From contig NZ_CP075523.1 of assembly GCF_018502385.1 (NCBI RefSeq), positions 1,612,001 to 1,676,000 on the forward strand: a stretch of DNA of 64,000 bases, written 5' to 3'. The notes beneath the pieces are model-generated. The model had not been told where the DNA came from, ran no database searches, and was given only the letters and a program-made list of their open reading frames with translations. The translations under genes were made by a program, and so were the position numbers. Positions 1 to 11,975 of this stretch are shown here, in pieces (the first letter of the stretch is position 1; every line of letters starts with the position of its first letter). Origin of the DNA: Synechococcus sp. LA31. GTDB taxonomy: Bacteria > Cyanobacteriota > Cyanobacteriia > PCC-6307 > Cyanobiaceae.

Positions 1-493
1 GCGACAAATGTCTCTATAACTTCGCGTACTGCCCAATCCTGGCTGCCTCGTTCCCTGATTGCCGCATCATCCACGTGCATCGCAATCCGATGGACAACCT
101 CTGGTCAACCTTTACCAATCATTTTGCTAGTGGCAATGAGTGGACCTACAGCCTGGAGCATTCCGTTGCGTTTTACCGGATCTATCGGCAGGTGATGGAT
201 ACCCATGAGCAGTTGATGCCGGGAAGGATTTATCACCTCAACTATGACCATCTCACCCGCAGTCCAGAACTTGAAATTCCACGACTGATCGAGCATTGCG
301 GCTTCCAATGGAACGATGCTTACTTACACCCTGAACACAGCGGTCGACAGATCCACACCGCCAGTGCTGTACAGGCGCGGGCGCCAATCAGCAGCCGATC
401 GGTGGGGCGATGGAGGCTGTATCAAGAGCTGCTTGGCCCCTACGCCGACCAACTGGAACAGCTGGGGTACAGCACAGCGATTGAACCCATTGC

Positions 494-497
<4 letters not shown>
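1..497 (+). CDS. Sulfotransferase family protein, C-terminal fragment
   Basis: The frame is open from base 3, so the gene begins upstream of the window and only about 164 C-terminal residues are seen. The stretch IIHVHRNPMDNLWS matches the 3'-phosphate-binding (3'-PB) motif of PAPS-dependent sulfotransferases (R-x-P-x-D-x-x-x-S). It is followed by a helical region and a late basic segment (SVGRWRLYQELLGPY) resembling the family's C-terminal PAPS-binding segment. The N-terminal P-loop-like 5'-phosphosulfate site lies outside the window. The family transfers sulfate from PAPS to a hydroxyl or amine; the acceptor cannot be told from this piece. In bacteria such enzymes often modify surface glycans or lipids. 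The stop overlaps the next start as ATGA, suggesting translational coupling. Family assignment is fairly secure, specificity unknown. Confidence 0.8.
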
Positions 498-2940
<2,443 letters not shown>

Positions 2941-2944
2941 CAGA

Positions 2945-5900
2945 TCAGCTCAGACTGGGCCTGCCGTTGGGTTCATCATTGAAACGAGCAATCAGGCTCT
3001 TCATCACCACATAAAACACAGGCACCACAAACAACGACAGCACGGTGGCAATCAGTAAGCCACCAAACACCACAGCACCAAGCGATGCTTGGCTGCGGGC
3101 ACCTGCGCCACTGGCGAACACCAGAGGAATAAAGCCAAACAGCGAGGAAATCGCTGTCATCAAGATCGGCCGAAACCTTGAGCTAGCTGCAAACCGCGCT
3201 GCATTGAGGGCGGAATCACCTGCGGCCATACGCTGATTGGCGAGGTCAACGATCAAGATGCCGTTACCAGCAGCAAGGCCAATCAGCATCACCAAGCCCA
3301 CTTGGGCGTAAACATTCAGCACCTCACCGCGCAAAGCCAGGAAGATCAGGGCACCAAGCATCGCGGTTGGTACCGTCATCAGGATGATCAGCGGATCGCT
3401 ATAGCTCTCATACTGGGCAGCCAGCACCAGATAAACAGCCAAGATGCCGAGGGCAAAAATCACCACCGCCAAAGCACCGGCTTTCACTTCCTCACGAGAG
3501 ATACCCGTCCAATCGAAACCAAGCCCCTGAGCATCCTGGCGAGCAAACAGGCGCTTCATCGCCTGAATCGCTTGCCCAGAACTCTTGCCAGCAGCAGGGC
3601 TTCCCTCAATTTTGATTGATCGGTAGAGGTTGAAGTGAGGCACCACACTGGGTCCAACAACCTGCTCCACCGTGAAAAATTCAGCCAGCGGAATCTGTTG
3701 CTCGCCGCTGCGATCCTTCACGTAGAGGGCCGCGAGCTGCTCGGGAGTCGCCCGACTGTCAGGCTGAGCCTGCACATACACACGGCGCACTTTTCCTTCC
3801 TGGAAGGTGTCATTCACATAAAGGCCTCCGAAGTTCACGCTGAACGACTGCATCGCTGCACCGAAATCAACATTGAGAGCCGCCATGCGATCGCGATCAA
3901 CCTTGATCTCAATCTGCGGCGACTCTGGCGAGAAGAGGGTGTAAACGCGCTGCAGAGCTGAATCAGCATTGGCGGCCTGAATGATCTGCAGGGCGTTGGC
4001 ATTAAATGCAGGCAGGTCATAAGCCCCGCCACTCTGATCGAGCAACTGGAATTCAAAGCCGCCACCGGTGCCGTAGCCAGGGATCGCGGGGGGTTCCACC
4101 ACGAAGGTGCGAGCACCAACCACATCCGCCGCCAATTTGCGGTTTAAGCGCTCCACGATCGCCGACATGCTCTGATCGGCCTGGCGGCGCTCTGACCAGT
4201 TGCGGGTTCCAAAGAAGAAGAGACCCTTGTTGGGGCTATTGCCATCCAGGCTGGCACCGCTGAACACGGAGGCGGCAGTGATATCAGGCTCACTGCGCAA
4301 CACTTCAGCCACCTGGCGATTGATCCGCTCAGTGACCTGAGTTGACACACCTTCAGGAGCCTGCACAAACCCGATGGCATAACCCTGATCTTCGATCGGG
4401 ACAAAACCACCTGGGATCAGCTGGAAGGCGATGGCTGTGAGCAGAACACCACCGGCCAGGCCTCCCATCACCAGGCGCCTCTGATCCAAAGCCCAGGCCA
4501 GGGCAGCGGCGTAGCGCTGCTCAACGAGGGTATAAAAACGATTGAACCGAGTGAAGATCTGCGGTGTACTCCAGCCCAACGCCAAACCAACCGCCGGGTA
4601 GAGCAACACGGGCAGAACATTGGTTACACCCACCAACACCAGCCCGCTGATCGCACCACCAGCTGCCATCGGCAACGTGAGCGATCTGGAGCTGATCCGG
4701 CTGAGCACCAAGCCCAAGGCAGCCGCCACCGCAAAGGGAAGGAGCACCAAGACAGCGCCACCACCGATCACCAACAGCCCATAGATGAATCCAATCACGC
4801 TGCCGGCAACCGCATAGCCGCGGCGACTCGGCGGCTCCGACTCCCGGCCCAGCAGCAACGCAGAGAGCATGGGTGAGAACGTGAGGGCGTTGAAGGTTGA
4901 GATCGCGATCGAAAAAATCACAGTTGCAGCAAACTGCTTGTAGATCGTGCCCGTGGCACCGGGGAAGAACAACACCGGCAGAAACACAGCGAACTTCACC
5001 AGGGAGGTGGCAATCACCGCCGAGAAGAGCTCATCCATGGTGGATTTCGCAGCCTGAAGCGCACTCATTCCCTGCGCTTTCTTGGCCGACGTATCTTCAA
5101 TCACCGTAATAGCATCGTCCACCACCAGGCCTGTGGCCAGCACCAAACCAAAGAGCGTGAGCTGATTGAGGGAGAAGCCAAACCCGAGCACCAGGGCAAA
5201 CGTCCCCACCAGCGCCACCGGGATAGCGATTCCAGGCACCAAGGTGGCTTTCCAGTTCTGTAGAAACAAGAACAGGATCAGAACCACCAGCACCACAGCA
5301 TCCCGCAGGGAATTCACCACGCCCTGAATGGAGGCCGAGATGAAATCGGTGTTGTCGTAGATCTTTTCCATCTTCATGCCCACCGGCATCGTCTCAGCGA
5401 AGTCGGCCAGCACCTGTTTCACGCCATTAGACACCTCCAGAGCATTGCTGCCGCTGAGCTGATAAACGGCAAGCCCCACAGACGCAACGCCCTCTTTATC
5501 GGTGGCACTCACCGCATAGGTCTCACCGCCTAGCTCAACGCGACCCACATCGCGCAGCCGCACAAGACCGCCATCCTCGGTGGTGCGAACAATCAGATTT
5601 TCGAATTCTTCAACGCTGCGCAGACGCCCCTGAAGCTGAACCGTAAAGGTGTATTCCTGGCCCTCTGGCGAGGGTTCACCACCCACCTGACCAGCAGGCA
5701 CAAGACGGTTCTGACTCGTGAGCTGACTGACAACGTCTGTAGAGCTAAGGCTGTAGGCCGTGAGCTTTTCAGGGTCAAGCCAAAGACGGAACGCCAGCTT
5801 GCGGTTACCGAAATAGGTGAGATCACCAACCCCCTTCACGCGCTTGATGGAATCGGTGAGGTTGAGATCCAACAGGCCACTGATCGTTTCAGCGCTGTAG

Positions 5901-6358
5901 GAAATCTGATCAGGATCTGCACTACCAAAGTTATAGACCAACAGGATTGAGTTGGAGGCTTTATTCACCGAGACCCCGGCCTTCCTCACTTCCTCAGGCA
6001 GTTGCGGCTCAGCCAGGGCGACCCTGTTCTGCACATTCACCTGGTTGATATCACCATCGGTACCACTGTTAAAAGCCACACTGATCGAGCTCACACCATC
6101 AGCCGAGCTCGACGATGTGATGAAATCCATATTTTCAACGCCATTGATCTGCTGCTCGAGCACGCTTGTAACGCCCTGCTCCACAGATACAGCATCAGCA
6201 CCGGTGTAGGTGGCACGCACTTTCACAGTGGGTGGTGCAATGTCCGGCAGGTTTTCAACAGGCAGAATCGGTATCGCAATCAGTCCTGCGATCACGATCA
6301 ACAGGCTGCACACCGTTGTCAGCACCGGTCTGGTGATGAATTGGTTAGAAGCAGACAT
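2945..6358 (-). CDS. RND (HAE1/AcrB-type) efflux pump subunit, TM10 lysine missing
   Basis: Inner-membrane resistance-nodulation-division transporter, 1137 aa against about 1050 for AcrB. Family landmarks: N-terminal FITRPVLTTV with the first membrane helix, large periplasmic loops, TM4 LATGLVVDDAITVIE with both proton-relay aspartates (D414, D415), TM11 region RFRPILMTAI with the conserved Arg, and C-terminal VVPVFYVVMK. In TM10 the normally essential Lys (AcrB K940, in A-K-N) is glycine: LAAGNGILIVD, Gly about residue 1031 (codon at 3266-3268). An extra hydrophobic insert occupies about residues 505-600 between the two halves. It sits 9 bases after the MFP stop at 6368, in the order MFP-RND-MFP-RND. 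Substrate unknown. Pump family is certain; whether it is self-sufficient is doubtful. Confidence 0.95.
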   Translation of the reverse strand: MSASNQFITRPVLTTVCSLLIVIAGLIAIPILPVENLPDIAPPTVKVRATYTGADAVSVEQGVTSVLEQQINGVENMDFITSSSSADGVSSISVAFNSGTDGDINQVNVQNRVALAEPQLPEEVRKAGVSVNKASNSILLVYNFGSADPDQISYSAETISGLLDLNLTDSIKRVKGVGDLTYFGNRKLAFRLWLDPEKLTAYSLSSTDVVSQLTSQNRLVPAGQVGGEPSPEGQEYTFTVQLQGRLRSVEEFENLIVRTTEDGGLVRLRDVGRVELGGETYAVSATDKEGVASVGLAVYQLSGSNALEVSNGVKQVLADFAETMPVGMKMEKIYDNTDFISASIQGVVNSLRDAVVLVVLILFLFLQNWKATLVPGIAIPVALVGTFALVLGFGFSLNQLTLFGLVLATGLVVDDAITVIEDTSAKKAQGMSALQAAKSTMDELFSAVIATSLVKFAVFLPVLFFPGATGTIYKQFAATVIFSIAISTFNALTFSPMLSALLLGRESEPPSRRGYAVAGSVIGFIYGLLVIGGGAVLVLLPFAVAAALGLVLSRISSRSLTLPMAAGGAISGLVLVGVTNVLPVLLYPAVGLALGWSTPQIFTRFNRFYTLVEQRYAAALAWALDQRRLVMGGLAGGVLLTAIAFQLIPGGFVPIEDQGYAIGFVQAPEGVSTQVTERINRQVAEVLRSEPDITAASVFSGASLDGNSPNKGLFFFGTRNWSERRQADQSMSAIVERLNRKLAADVVGARTFVVEPPAIPGYGTGGGFEFQLLDQSGGAYDLPAFNANALQIIQAANADSALQRVYTLFSPESPQIEIKVDRDRMAALNVDFGAAMQSFSVNFGGLYVNDTFQEGKVRRVYVQAQPDSRATPEQLAALYVKDRSGEQQIPLAEFFTVEQVVGPSVVPHFNLYRSIKIEGSPAAGKSSGQAIQAMKRLFARQDAQGLGFDWTGISREEVKAGALAVVIFALGILAVYLVLAAQYESYSDPLIILMTVPTAMLGALIFLALRGEVLNVYAQVGLVMLIGLAAGNGILIVDLANQRMAAGDSALNAARFAASSRFRPILMTAISSLFGFIPLVFASGAGARSQASLGAVVFGGLLIATVLSLFVVPVFYVVMKSLIARFNDEPNGRPSLS

Positions 6359-6367
6359 GCAGGAACC

Positions 6368-7474
6368 TCAGTTCGCCACGGCAACAGGCATGCCGTGGCG
6401 CAGTTTGAGCAAATTGGTGGTGATCACCATCTGCCCAGAACGCAAGCCAGAGAGCACTGGGTAGCGGTTGTCTTGGATCGAGCCCAGCGTCACCGGTGTC
6501 TGCAGGGCAAAGCGCGTCCCTGCCGGCAGTCGTCGCAACTTCTCAATCGGGGCCTGCCCGGGCTGGGCCTCCAGGTCTTGAAGGCTGCCCACCCGCCAGA
6601 CAAAACTCTGACCCGAGGTCTGCCGTACAGCCACAAACGGAACCGATGGCTGCTCACGGCTGTCCAGCAGCAAACGTGTACGCAAACGCTGCCCATTGCG
6701 CAACACACCACCTGGGTTCGGCAGCAGAGCTTTGACCAACAAAGCCTGATTGCCGGCAGTCACCGTGGGATCAACGGAACTCACGCGGGTGTCAGCCAAT
6801 ACCTTGGTGGTGCCCGGCAGGCTCAGCTGCACAGGCAACCCCACACGAATCCGCTCGGCGTAGGTGGAGGGCACTTCAACGCGCGCCAGCAGCGTGTTGT
6901 TTTTGATCAGCTTGGTGAACGGATCGCCTGCCCGCAGCACGTCCCCGATCTTCACCTGCACATCCGCCACCACACCAGGCAACGGCGAGCGCAGGTTGCT
7001 GTAGGCGAGATCGGCCTGCCTGGCGATCACCGCCTCTCGAGCTGAGATGTACTGCGCCTTGAATTCATCGCGCTGCTGAGCGGTGGCCGCTCCTTGTGGC
7101 ACAAGAAATTCATAGCGCTGCCAGTTGAGCTTTGCCTTCTGTTCCTGAGCTTTCAGATCAGCTAATTCAGCACGGATCTGCTCCTGATCAAGCACGAGCA
7201 ACAATTGGCCCGCCTTCACCACATCGCCTTGCGAGATCGGTAACTGCTGGATGCGCCCGGATGCCTGGGCTGCCAGCTGTACCAGCTCGTAGGCCTCCAA
7301 GGTGCTCACCGTGTCGATCGCATCACTGAAGGGAGCCATCGACACCGCCGCCAACTTCACGGCCAGGGGCTCAGGCGGGGAGGGCCTCAGCCCACACCCC
7401 GTCATGAGAATCAAACTCCCCAGACTCAGAAGAACAGAAGAGCTGTGGTGCCAGGTGCGGGATCTCAGTTGAAT
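6368..7474 (-). CDS. Periplasmic membrane-fusion lipoprotein (HlyD/AcrA type), probable AUU start
   Basis: Adaptor joining an RND pump to the outer-membrane channel. The body shows the usual order: beta-barrel and lipoyl halves flanking a short coiled hairpin (ELADLKAQEQKAKLNWQRYE; lipoyl motifs SGRIQQLPISQGDVVKAGQ and LPGVVADVQVKIGD). A TTG at 7414 gives only seven residues before the lipobox Cys (ILMTGC). The open frame continues upstream with a typical lipoprotein signal (RSRTWHHSSSVLLSLGSL), but it holds no ATG or GTG, and no other usable TTG. An ATT at 7474 lies 7 bases after a strong Shine-Dalgarno (GAGGAGG, 7482-7488 on the minus strand), so I place the start there (about 368 aa); CTG at 7468 is the alternative. 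The start overlaps the end of the preceding RND gene, implying coupling. Confidence 0.85.
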   Translation of the reverse strand: MQLRSRTWHHSSSVLLSLGSLILMTGCGLRPSPPEPLAVKLAAVSMAPFSDAIDTVSTLEAYELVQLAAQASGRIQQLPISQGDVVKAGQLLLVLDQEQIRAELADLKAQEQKAKLNWQRYEFLVPQGAATAQQRDEFKAQYISAREAVIARQADLAYSNLRSPLPGVVADVQVKIGDVLRAGDPFTKLIKNNTLLARVEVPSTYAERIRVGLPVQLSLPGTTKVLADTRVSSVDPTVTAGNQALLVKALLPNPGGVLRNGQRLRTRLLLDSREQPSVPFVAVRQTSGQSFVWRVGSLQDLEAQPGQAPIEKLRRLPAGTRFALQTPVTLGSIQDNRYPVLSGLRSGQMVITTNLLKLRHGMPVAVAN

Positions 7475-7476
7475 GA

Positions 7477-10400
7477 TCAGGCCTCCTCAGGTTGTGCAGA
7501 GCCGAACCAGCGCTCCTCAAGGTGTTTGATCACCACATAGAAGGGAGGCACTACACCCAATGAGAGAACCGTAGCCACGACAAGGCCACCAAAGATCACG
7601 GTGCCGAGCGACTGCTGGCTTTGTGCACCGGCTCCATTGGCCACAACCAAGGGCAGGAAACCGGCCAGCGCTGCAATCGCCGTCATCAAGATGGGACGCA
7701 GCCTTGATTCAGCCGAAGCCACCACGGCCTCGGCAGCAGACATGCCGCCCTCAAGATGCTGCTCAGCCACCTCCACAATCAAAATGCCATTTTTTGCGGC
7801 GAGACCGATCAGCGTAACCAATCCCACCTGAGCGTAGATATTGAGATCAATCGAACGGATCGCCAAGAATGCCAAGGCACCCAACATGGCCAATGGCACC
7901 GTCATCAGAATGATCACTGGCGTCACATAGCTCTCGTATTGAGCTGAAAGCACCAGATACACAATCAAAATGCCCAAACCAAACACCAAGACGCTGGCAC
8001 TACCAGCGGAGAGCTGAAGCGCAGCCAATCCTGTGAAGGCGTATCCGATATTGGTGAAATCCTGCTTCTGGAACAGGTTCTGAATGGCAGCAAGAGCCTG
8101 TCCGGAGCTTTTCCCAACAGCCTGAGCACCTTGAATTAATACCGTGCGATAGAGATTGTAATGACTGATAATCGGGGGCGCGCTGTTGAGATTAGCTTCA
8201 GCAAACTGAGAAACCTGCACTAAATCACCGTCTCGGCTTTTCACGTAGTAACTAAGAATATCTTCAACCTCAGCGCGTTGTTCGTCAACAGACTGCACGT
8301 ACACATTGCGAACCTGACCATTCTCATAGGTGAGGCCGGTGTAGCTCCCCCCAGCCAGAGCCGCGATGGTGCTCATCGCTTCGGAGTAATCCACATTGAG
8401 AGCCCCCATCAACGAGCGATCCACCTTGAGATCAAAAGCGGGTGCACTGGGAATGAACTGGGTGTAGAGCGAGGAGAATTCACCACTGGCCTGCCCCGCC
8501 CCGATCAAGGTTTTGGCTTGGTCATTCAGCTGGTTAAAGGAGTAATTGCCGCTGAGGTCGTTGAACTGGAAATAGAAACCACCTTGTGCGGAGAAGCCAG
8601 GCACAGCAGGTGGTTGGCCAATCACTGCCAAGCCTGTATCAAGCTGAGAGAGCTTTGCATTGAGCCGATCGGCAACCGCGAAAGAGCTATTGGCCTGACC
8701 AGTGCGATCAGCTAGAGGCTTCAGGCCCACCATGATCGTGCCCTGATCAGGGCTGGAGCCGTTGAAGCCATAGCCGCTGATCACCGCGGCAGAGAGCACA
8801 TCATCTTCTTGTTTGAGGATGCCGGCGATCTGCTCACCCATCTTCTGGGTTTGGCTGAGTGACGCGCCGTTCTGGAGCTGATAGATCCCCAAGATGTAGC
8901 CCTGATCTTCATCGGGAATGAAGGCTTGAGGCAAGGCTGTAAAGGCCAAGACTGTGAGCACAATCCCACCACCAAGGCCGGCCATCACGTAACGCCGCTT
9001 GGTAATCAGAGCCTGAACCAAACGTGCATAACCCGCTTGCAACTTGGCAAAAAAGGCGTTGAAGCGATCAAAAATCAGCGGCAGGTTGGCGCCGGCTAGG
9101 CCACCCAGCACCACACCGAGCAGGTAAGTCCAATTGCCAAAGGAGGCGGAACTGAAGCGTCCGAAGGCGAGACCCACCACCACACCAGCCACAGGCCAAG
9201 CCCAGCCGCGCGGTTGCGGAGGAGTGCCGCTGCGCAGGATCAAGCCTGAAAGCATGGGCGAAAAGGTGAGCGCGTTGAAAGCCGAAATGGCAATTGAAAA
9301 CGCGATTGTGAGTGCAAATTGCTGATAGATGATGCCGATACTTCCCGGGTAAAACGCCACGGGAACAAACACCGCCATCAGCACCAAAGCTGTCGCAACA
9401 AGAGCACCAAACAGCTCCCCCATACAGGCCAAAGCCGCCTGCCGCGGCTTCATACCAGCTTCAATATTCTTCGATACAGCTTCGATCACTACGATCGCGT
9501 CATCCACCACAAGGCCTGTGGCCAACACCAACCCGAGCAGCGTGAGTTGATTGATCGAGAATCCAAACACCTTGATAAAGGCGAAGGTGCCGATCAGAGA
9601 GATCGGGATGGCCAAGCTCGGCACCACAGTGGCGCGCCAGTTCTGCAGGAACAGAAACAGGATCAACAACACCAACACAATCGCCAGGCCGAGGGCATCC
9701 ACCACCCCCTCAACAGATGACTCAATGAATTGGCCAATGTTGTAGACCTGATCAACCGTGACACCAGGGGGGACCTGCGCGGCAAACGAGGTCATCTCCT
9801 GAACAACAGCATCGGCAACATCGAGAGCGTTGCTATCGGGTGTTTGGAAAACGGCAACCGTAATAGCAGGGTGGTTGTCGGTATTAACCGCAGATGTGGT
9901 GTAGTTATTAAAGCCATAGGACACATCACCAACATCACTGAGCAACAACACATTGCCCGAAGGACTGCGACCAACAATCAGCTTGTTGAATGCCTCAATC
10001 GACATCAAGTTGCCATTATCTTCAACGAGCAGCGGGTAGGTATACATCTGATCGCCAGCAGCCGGAGGTCCACCCACTAGACCGCCAATCGCCGTGCTGT
10101 TCTGAGATTTAACTGCATTGATCACATCCGTTGCAGTTAGCTTGTTGGCGGCGAGCTTCACTGGATCAACATTGAGCCAGTAAGCGGGATTGGTGCCACC
10201 CAAGATGTTCACATTGGCAACACCAGGCACACGCTCCAACGGGTAGTAAAGCTGCTCGTAAACCAAGCCATTGAGGTACGCCGCATCAAATTGACCGTCT
10301 CTCGAAGAAACCTGGTAGGCAAGCAAAATCGATGGGGTGCTCTGCTGAACTGAAACACCAGTTGCCGACACCTGAGCCGGCAACTGGGGCATCGCCAGGG

Positions 10401-10740
10401 AAACCCGGTTTTGAACGTTAACCTGGTCAATATCGATATCAGTGGTCTCATCGAAATAGACCTGGATAATGCTCTGCCCCTCCATGTTGCTCGTGGAGGA
10501 AATGTAGGAAGCCCCAGGCACACCATTGATTTGCTGCTCCAGGGGATTGGTAACAGCCTGCTCCGTCACCAGTGAATTGGCACCGCTGTAGTTGGCGGTA
10601 ACCTGAATCAGTGGCGGGGCAATATTGGGGAGATTCGCAATCGGCAGGGTGGGGATTGCAATCACGCCCACCAAAACGATCAAGATGCTGCAAACGGTGG
10701 TCAGAACCGGCCGCTTGATGAAATTATCGGAAAACGACAT
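7477..10740 (-). CDS. RND (HAE1/AcrB-type) efflux pump subunit
   Basis: 1087 aa inner-membrane proton-driven exporter. N-terminus FIKRPVLTTVCSILIV, periplasmic porter and docking loops, TM4 LATGLVVDDAIVVIE with relay aspartates D413 and D414, TM10 LAAKNGILIVE with the essential lysine (K983), and the TM11 segment RLRPILMTAI; all relay residues are present. A Gly/Ala/Trp-rich hydrophobic insert (about 505-560) separates the two halves, shorter than the insert in the neighbouring pump. It starts 8 bases after the MFP at 10749 and its 3' end carries the Shine-Dalgarno of the next MFP. In a paired arrangement this would be the energised subunit. Substrate not deducible. Confidence 0.96.
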   Translation of the reverse strand: MSFSDNFIKRPVLTTVCSILIVLVGVIAIPTLPIANLPNIAPPLIQVTANYSGANSLVTEQAVTNPLEQQINGVPGASYISSTSNMEGQSIIQVYFDETTDIDIDQVNVQNRVSLAMPQLPAQVSATGVSVQQSTPSILLAYQVSSRDGQFDAAYLNGLVYEQLYYPLERVPGVANVNILGGTNPAYWLNVDPVKLAANKLTATDVINAVKSQNSTAIGGLVGGPPAAGDQMYTYPLLVEDNGNLMSIEAFNKLIVGRSPSGNVLLLSDVGDVSYGFNNYTTSAVNTDNHPAITVAVFQTPDSNALDVADAVVQEMTSFAAQVPPGVTVDQVYNIGQFIESSVEGVVDALGLAIVLVLLILFLFLQNWRATVVPSLAIPISLIGTFAFIKVFGFSINQLTLLGLVLATGLVVDDAIVVIEAVSKNIEAGMKPRQAALACMGELFGALVATALVLMAVFVPVAFYPGSIGIIYQQFALTIAFSIAISAFNALTFSPMLSGLILRSGTPPQPRGWAWPVAGVVVGLAFGRFSSASFGNWTYLLGVVLGGLAGANLPLIFDRFNAFFAKLQAGYARLVQALITKRRYVMAGLGGGIVLTVLAFTALPQAFIPDEDQGYILGIYQLQNGASLSQTQKMGEQIAGILKQEDDVLSAAVISGYGFNGSSPDQGTIMVGLKPLADRTGQANSSFAVADRLNAKLSQLDTGLAVIGQPPAVPGFSAQGGFYFQFNDLSGNYSFNQLNDQAKTLIGAGQASGEFSSLYTQFIPSAPAFDLKVDRSLMGALNVDYSEAMSTIAALAGGSYTGLTYENGQVRNVYVQSVDEQRAEVEDILSYYVKSRDGDLVQVSQFAEANLNSAPPIISHYNLYRTVLIQGAQAVGKSSGQALAAIQNLFQKQDFTNIGYAFTGLAALQLSAGSASVLVFGLGILIVYLVLSAQYESYVTPVIILMTVPLAMLGALAFLAIRSIDLNIYAQVGLVTLIGLAAKNGILIVEVAEQHLEGGMSAAEAVVASAESRLRPILMTAIAALAGFLPLVVANGAGAQSQQSLGTVIFGGLVVATVLSLGVVPPFYVVIKHLEERWFGSAQPEEA

Positions 10741-10748
10741 GGCGGATC

Positions 10749-11885
10749 TCAGTTCGCGGCGGCACTAGACGATGACACGGGCTTCACCGGCATCCCAGAC
10801 CTCAGCAAAGCCGTGTTACTCGTGACCACGCGATCACCGCTTTGAAGCCCGGAAAGAACTGGATAGCTATTGCCCTGCAGTGGCCCCAGCTTCACGGCCG
10901 TTTGAACCACGATGGGCGTAGAGGGTGGCAGCTTCTCCAGTTTCTGCTTCTGCGTATCCGGAATCTGGCTGGATGCCTTGATCTGAGGAAGCGCCTGAGA
11001 GAGGGTCACCAGGCGATAGACAAATGGTTGCTGGGCTTGCATCAACACCGAAGAAACCGGCACGGCAAGCTCGCGAGTGGAGCCGGTGATGATTTTGTTC
11101 TTCACGTATTGGCCTGTTTTCAAACGGCCGGTGAGATTGGGAAAGGTTGCTTTCACCAACACGGTGTTGGGCGACTTATCTGTGCCACTGAATCCGAAGT
11201 AGGGAGAAATAAACACCACCTTGCCTTGACCTGTCACCGGTGGATTGGTCTGCGTCGTGAGCTGCACCGTCTGACCCAGGGCAACCCGTGTGACCTGCGT
11301 CGCCGGCACATCCATCAGCGTCCAGAGGGTGGAGTTATCCACAATTCCCGTGATGGCCTGGCCCTGGCGCACGTAATCGCCCAACTTCACCGTATCGAGG
11401 TCGCCGATGACGCCATCAATCGGTGCCGTAACGTATTTGTAGCCAAGGGTTGCAGCATTGGCCTTCACCTGATCGCGGCTCTGAATCGCCTTCGTAACGT
11501 AATAATCCCGATCGCGGGTGGAAACAGCACCCTGCTGATTGAGAAAGACGTATCGTTCAGCGTTGAGAAAATCCTTGCGAGCTTCCGCCTTGCTGGCATC
11601 GAGGCTCGCCGTCTGCTGCACGTTGTCGAGCACGATGATCGGGTCGCCGGCTTTCACCCGCTGCCCCTGGGTGGCAAGAATTTTTACGACCCGGCCATCG
11701 GTTTCCGGCCGAAGGGCCACGTCCGTCGTGGAACTGAGCTGGCTCACCACATCGATCGATGGGTTGAACTGAGCCTCAGCGACCGTGGCCACCTGCACCG
11801 ACAACATCTTCGTGGCTGGAGGCTTGCCCCCACAGGCTGCGAGCAGCAGTAAGGGCAAGGGGAAAGCGAGGAGGCCGCGCCGCAC
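10749..11885 (-). CDS. Periplasmic membrane-fusion lipoprotein (AcrA/MdtA type)
   Basis: First gene of the efflux operon, 378 aa from a GTG start. The N-terminus RRGLLAFPLPLLLLAACGGK is a lipoprotein signal with lipobox LAAC, so the mature protein is lipid-anchored in the periplasm. Landmarks: lipoyl half-motif DGRVVKILATQGQRVKAGD, short alpha hairpin (about 90-135, including NQQGAVSTRDRDYYVTKA), second lipoyl half APIDGVIGDLDTVKLGDYV, and a C-terminal membrane-proximal domain (PVLSGLQSGDRVVTSNTAL). It would link the RND pump encoded 8 bases downstream to a TolC-type channel; a candidate channel is at 43688-45370. A promoter for the whole block should lie in the 90 bases between this gene and rarA, but I cannot define it. 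Confidence 0.93.
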   Translation of the reverse strand: MRRGLLAFPLPLLLLAACGGKPPATKMLSVQVATVAEAQFNPSIDVVSQLSSTTDVALRPETDGRVVKILATQGQRVKAGDPIIVLDNVQQTASLDASKAEARKDFLNAERYVFLNQQGAVSTRDRDYYVTKAIQSRDQVKANAATLGYKYVTAPIDGVIGDLDTVKLGDYVRQGQAITGIVDNSTLWTLMDVPATQVTRVALGQTVQLTTQTNPPVTGQGKVVFISPYFGFSGTDKSPNTVLVKATFPNLTGRLKTGQYVKNKIITGSTRELAVPVSSVLMQAQQPFVYRLVTLSQALPQIKASSQIPDTQKQKLEKLPPSTPIVVQTAVKLGPLQGNSYPVLSGLQSGDRVVTSNTALLRSGMPVKPVSSSSAAAN

Positions 11886-11975
11886 AACACGTCAGTCAGT
11901 GCTGCGCAAGTTAGCGGGTTCCGCTGAAAATCCCATGCAACCGGCATCGGATGATGCCTTGAACACCACAATGGC

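Noticed and set aside
6002-7045. 347-aa plus-strand frame opposite the RND and MFP genes
   Set aside because: His/Gln/Arg-rich composition, spans two genes on the other strand and their junction; no recognisable domain.
10842-11852. 336-aa plus-strand frame opposite the first MFP
   Set aside because: Mirror frame of a gene with a clear lipoprotein signal and lipoyl motifs.
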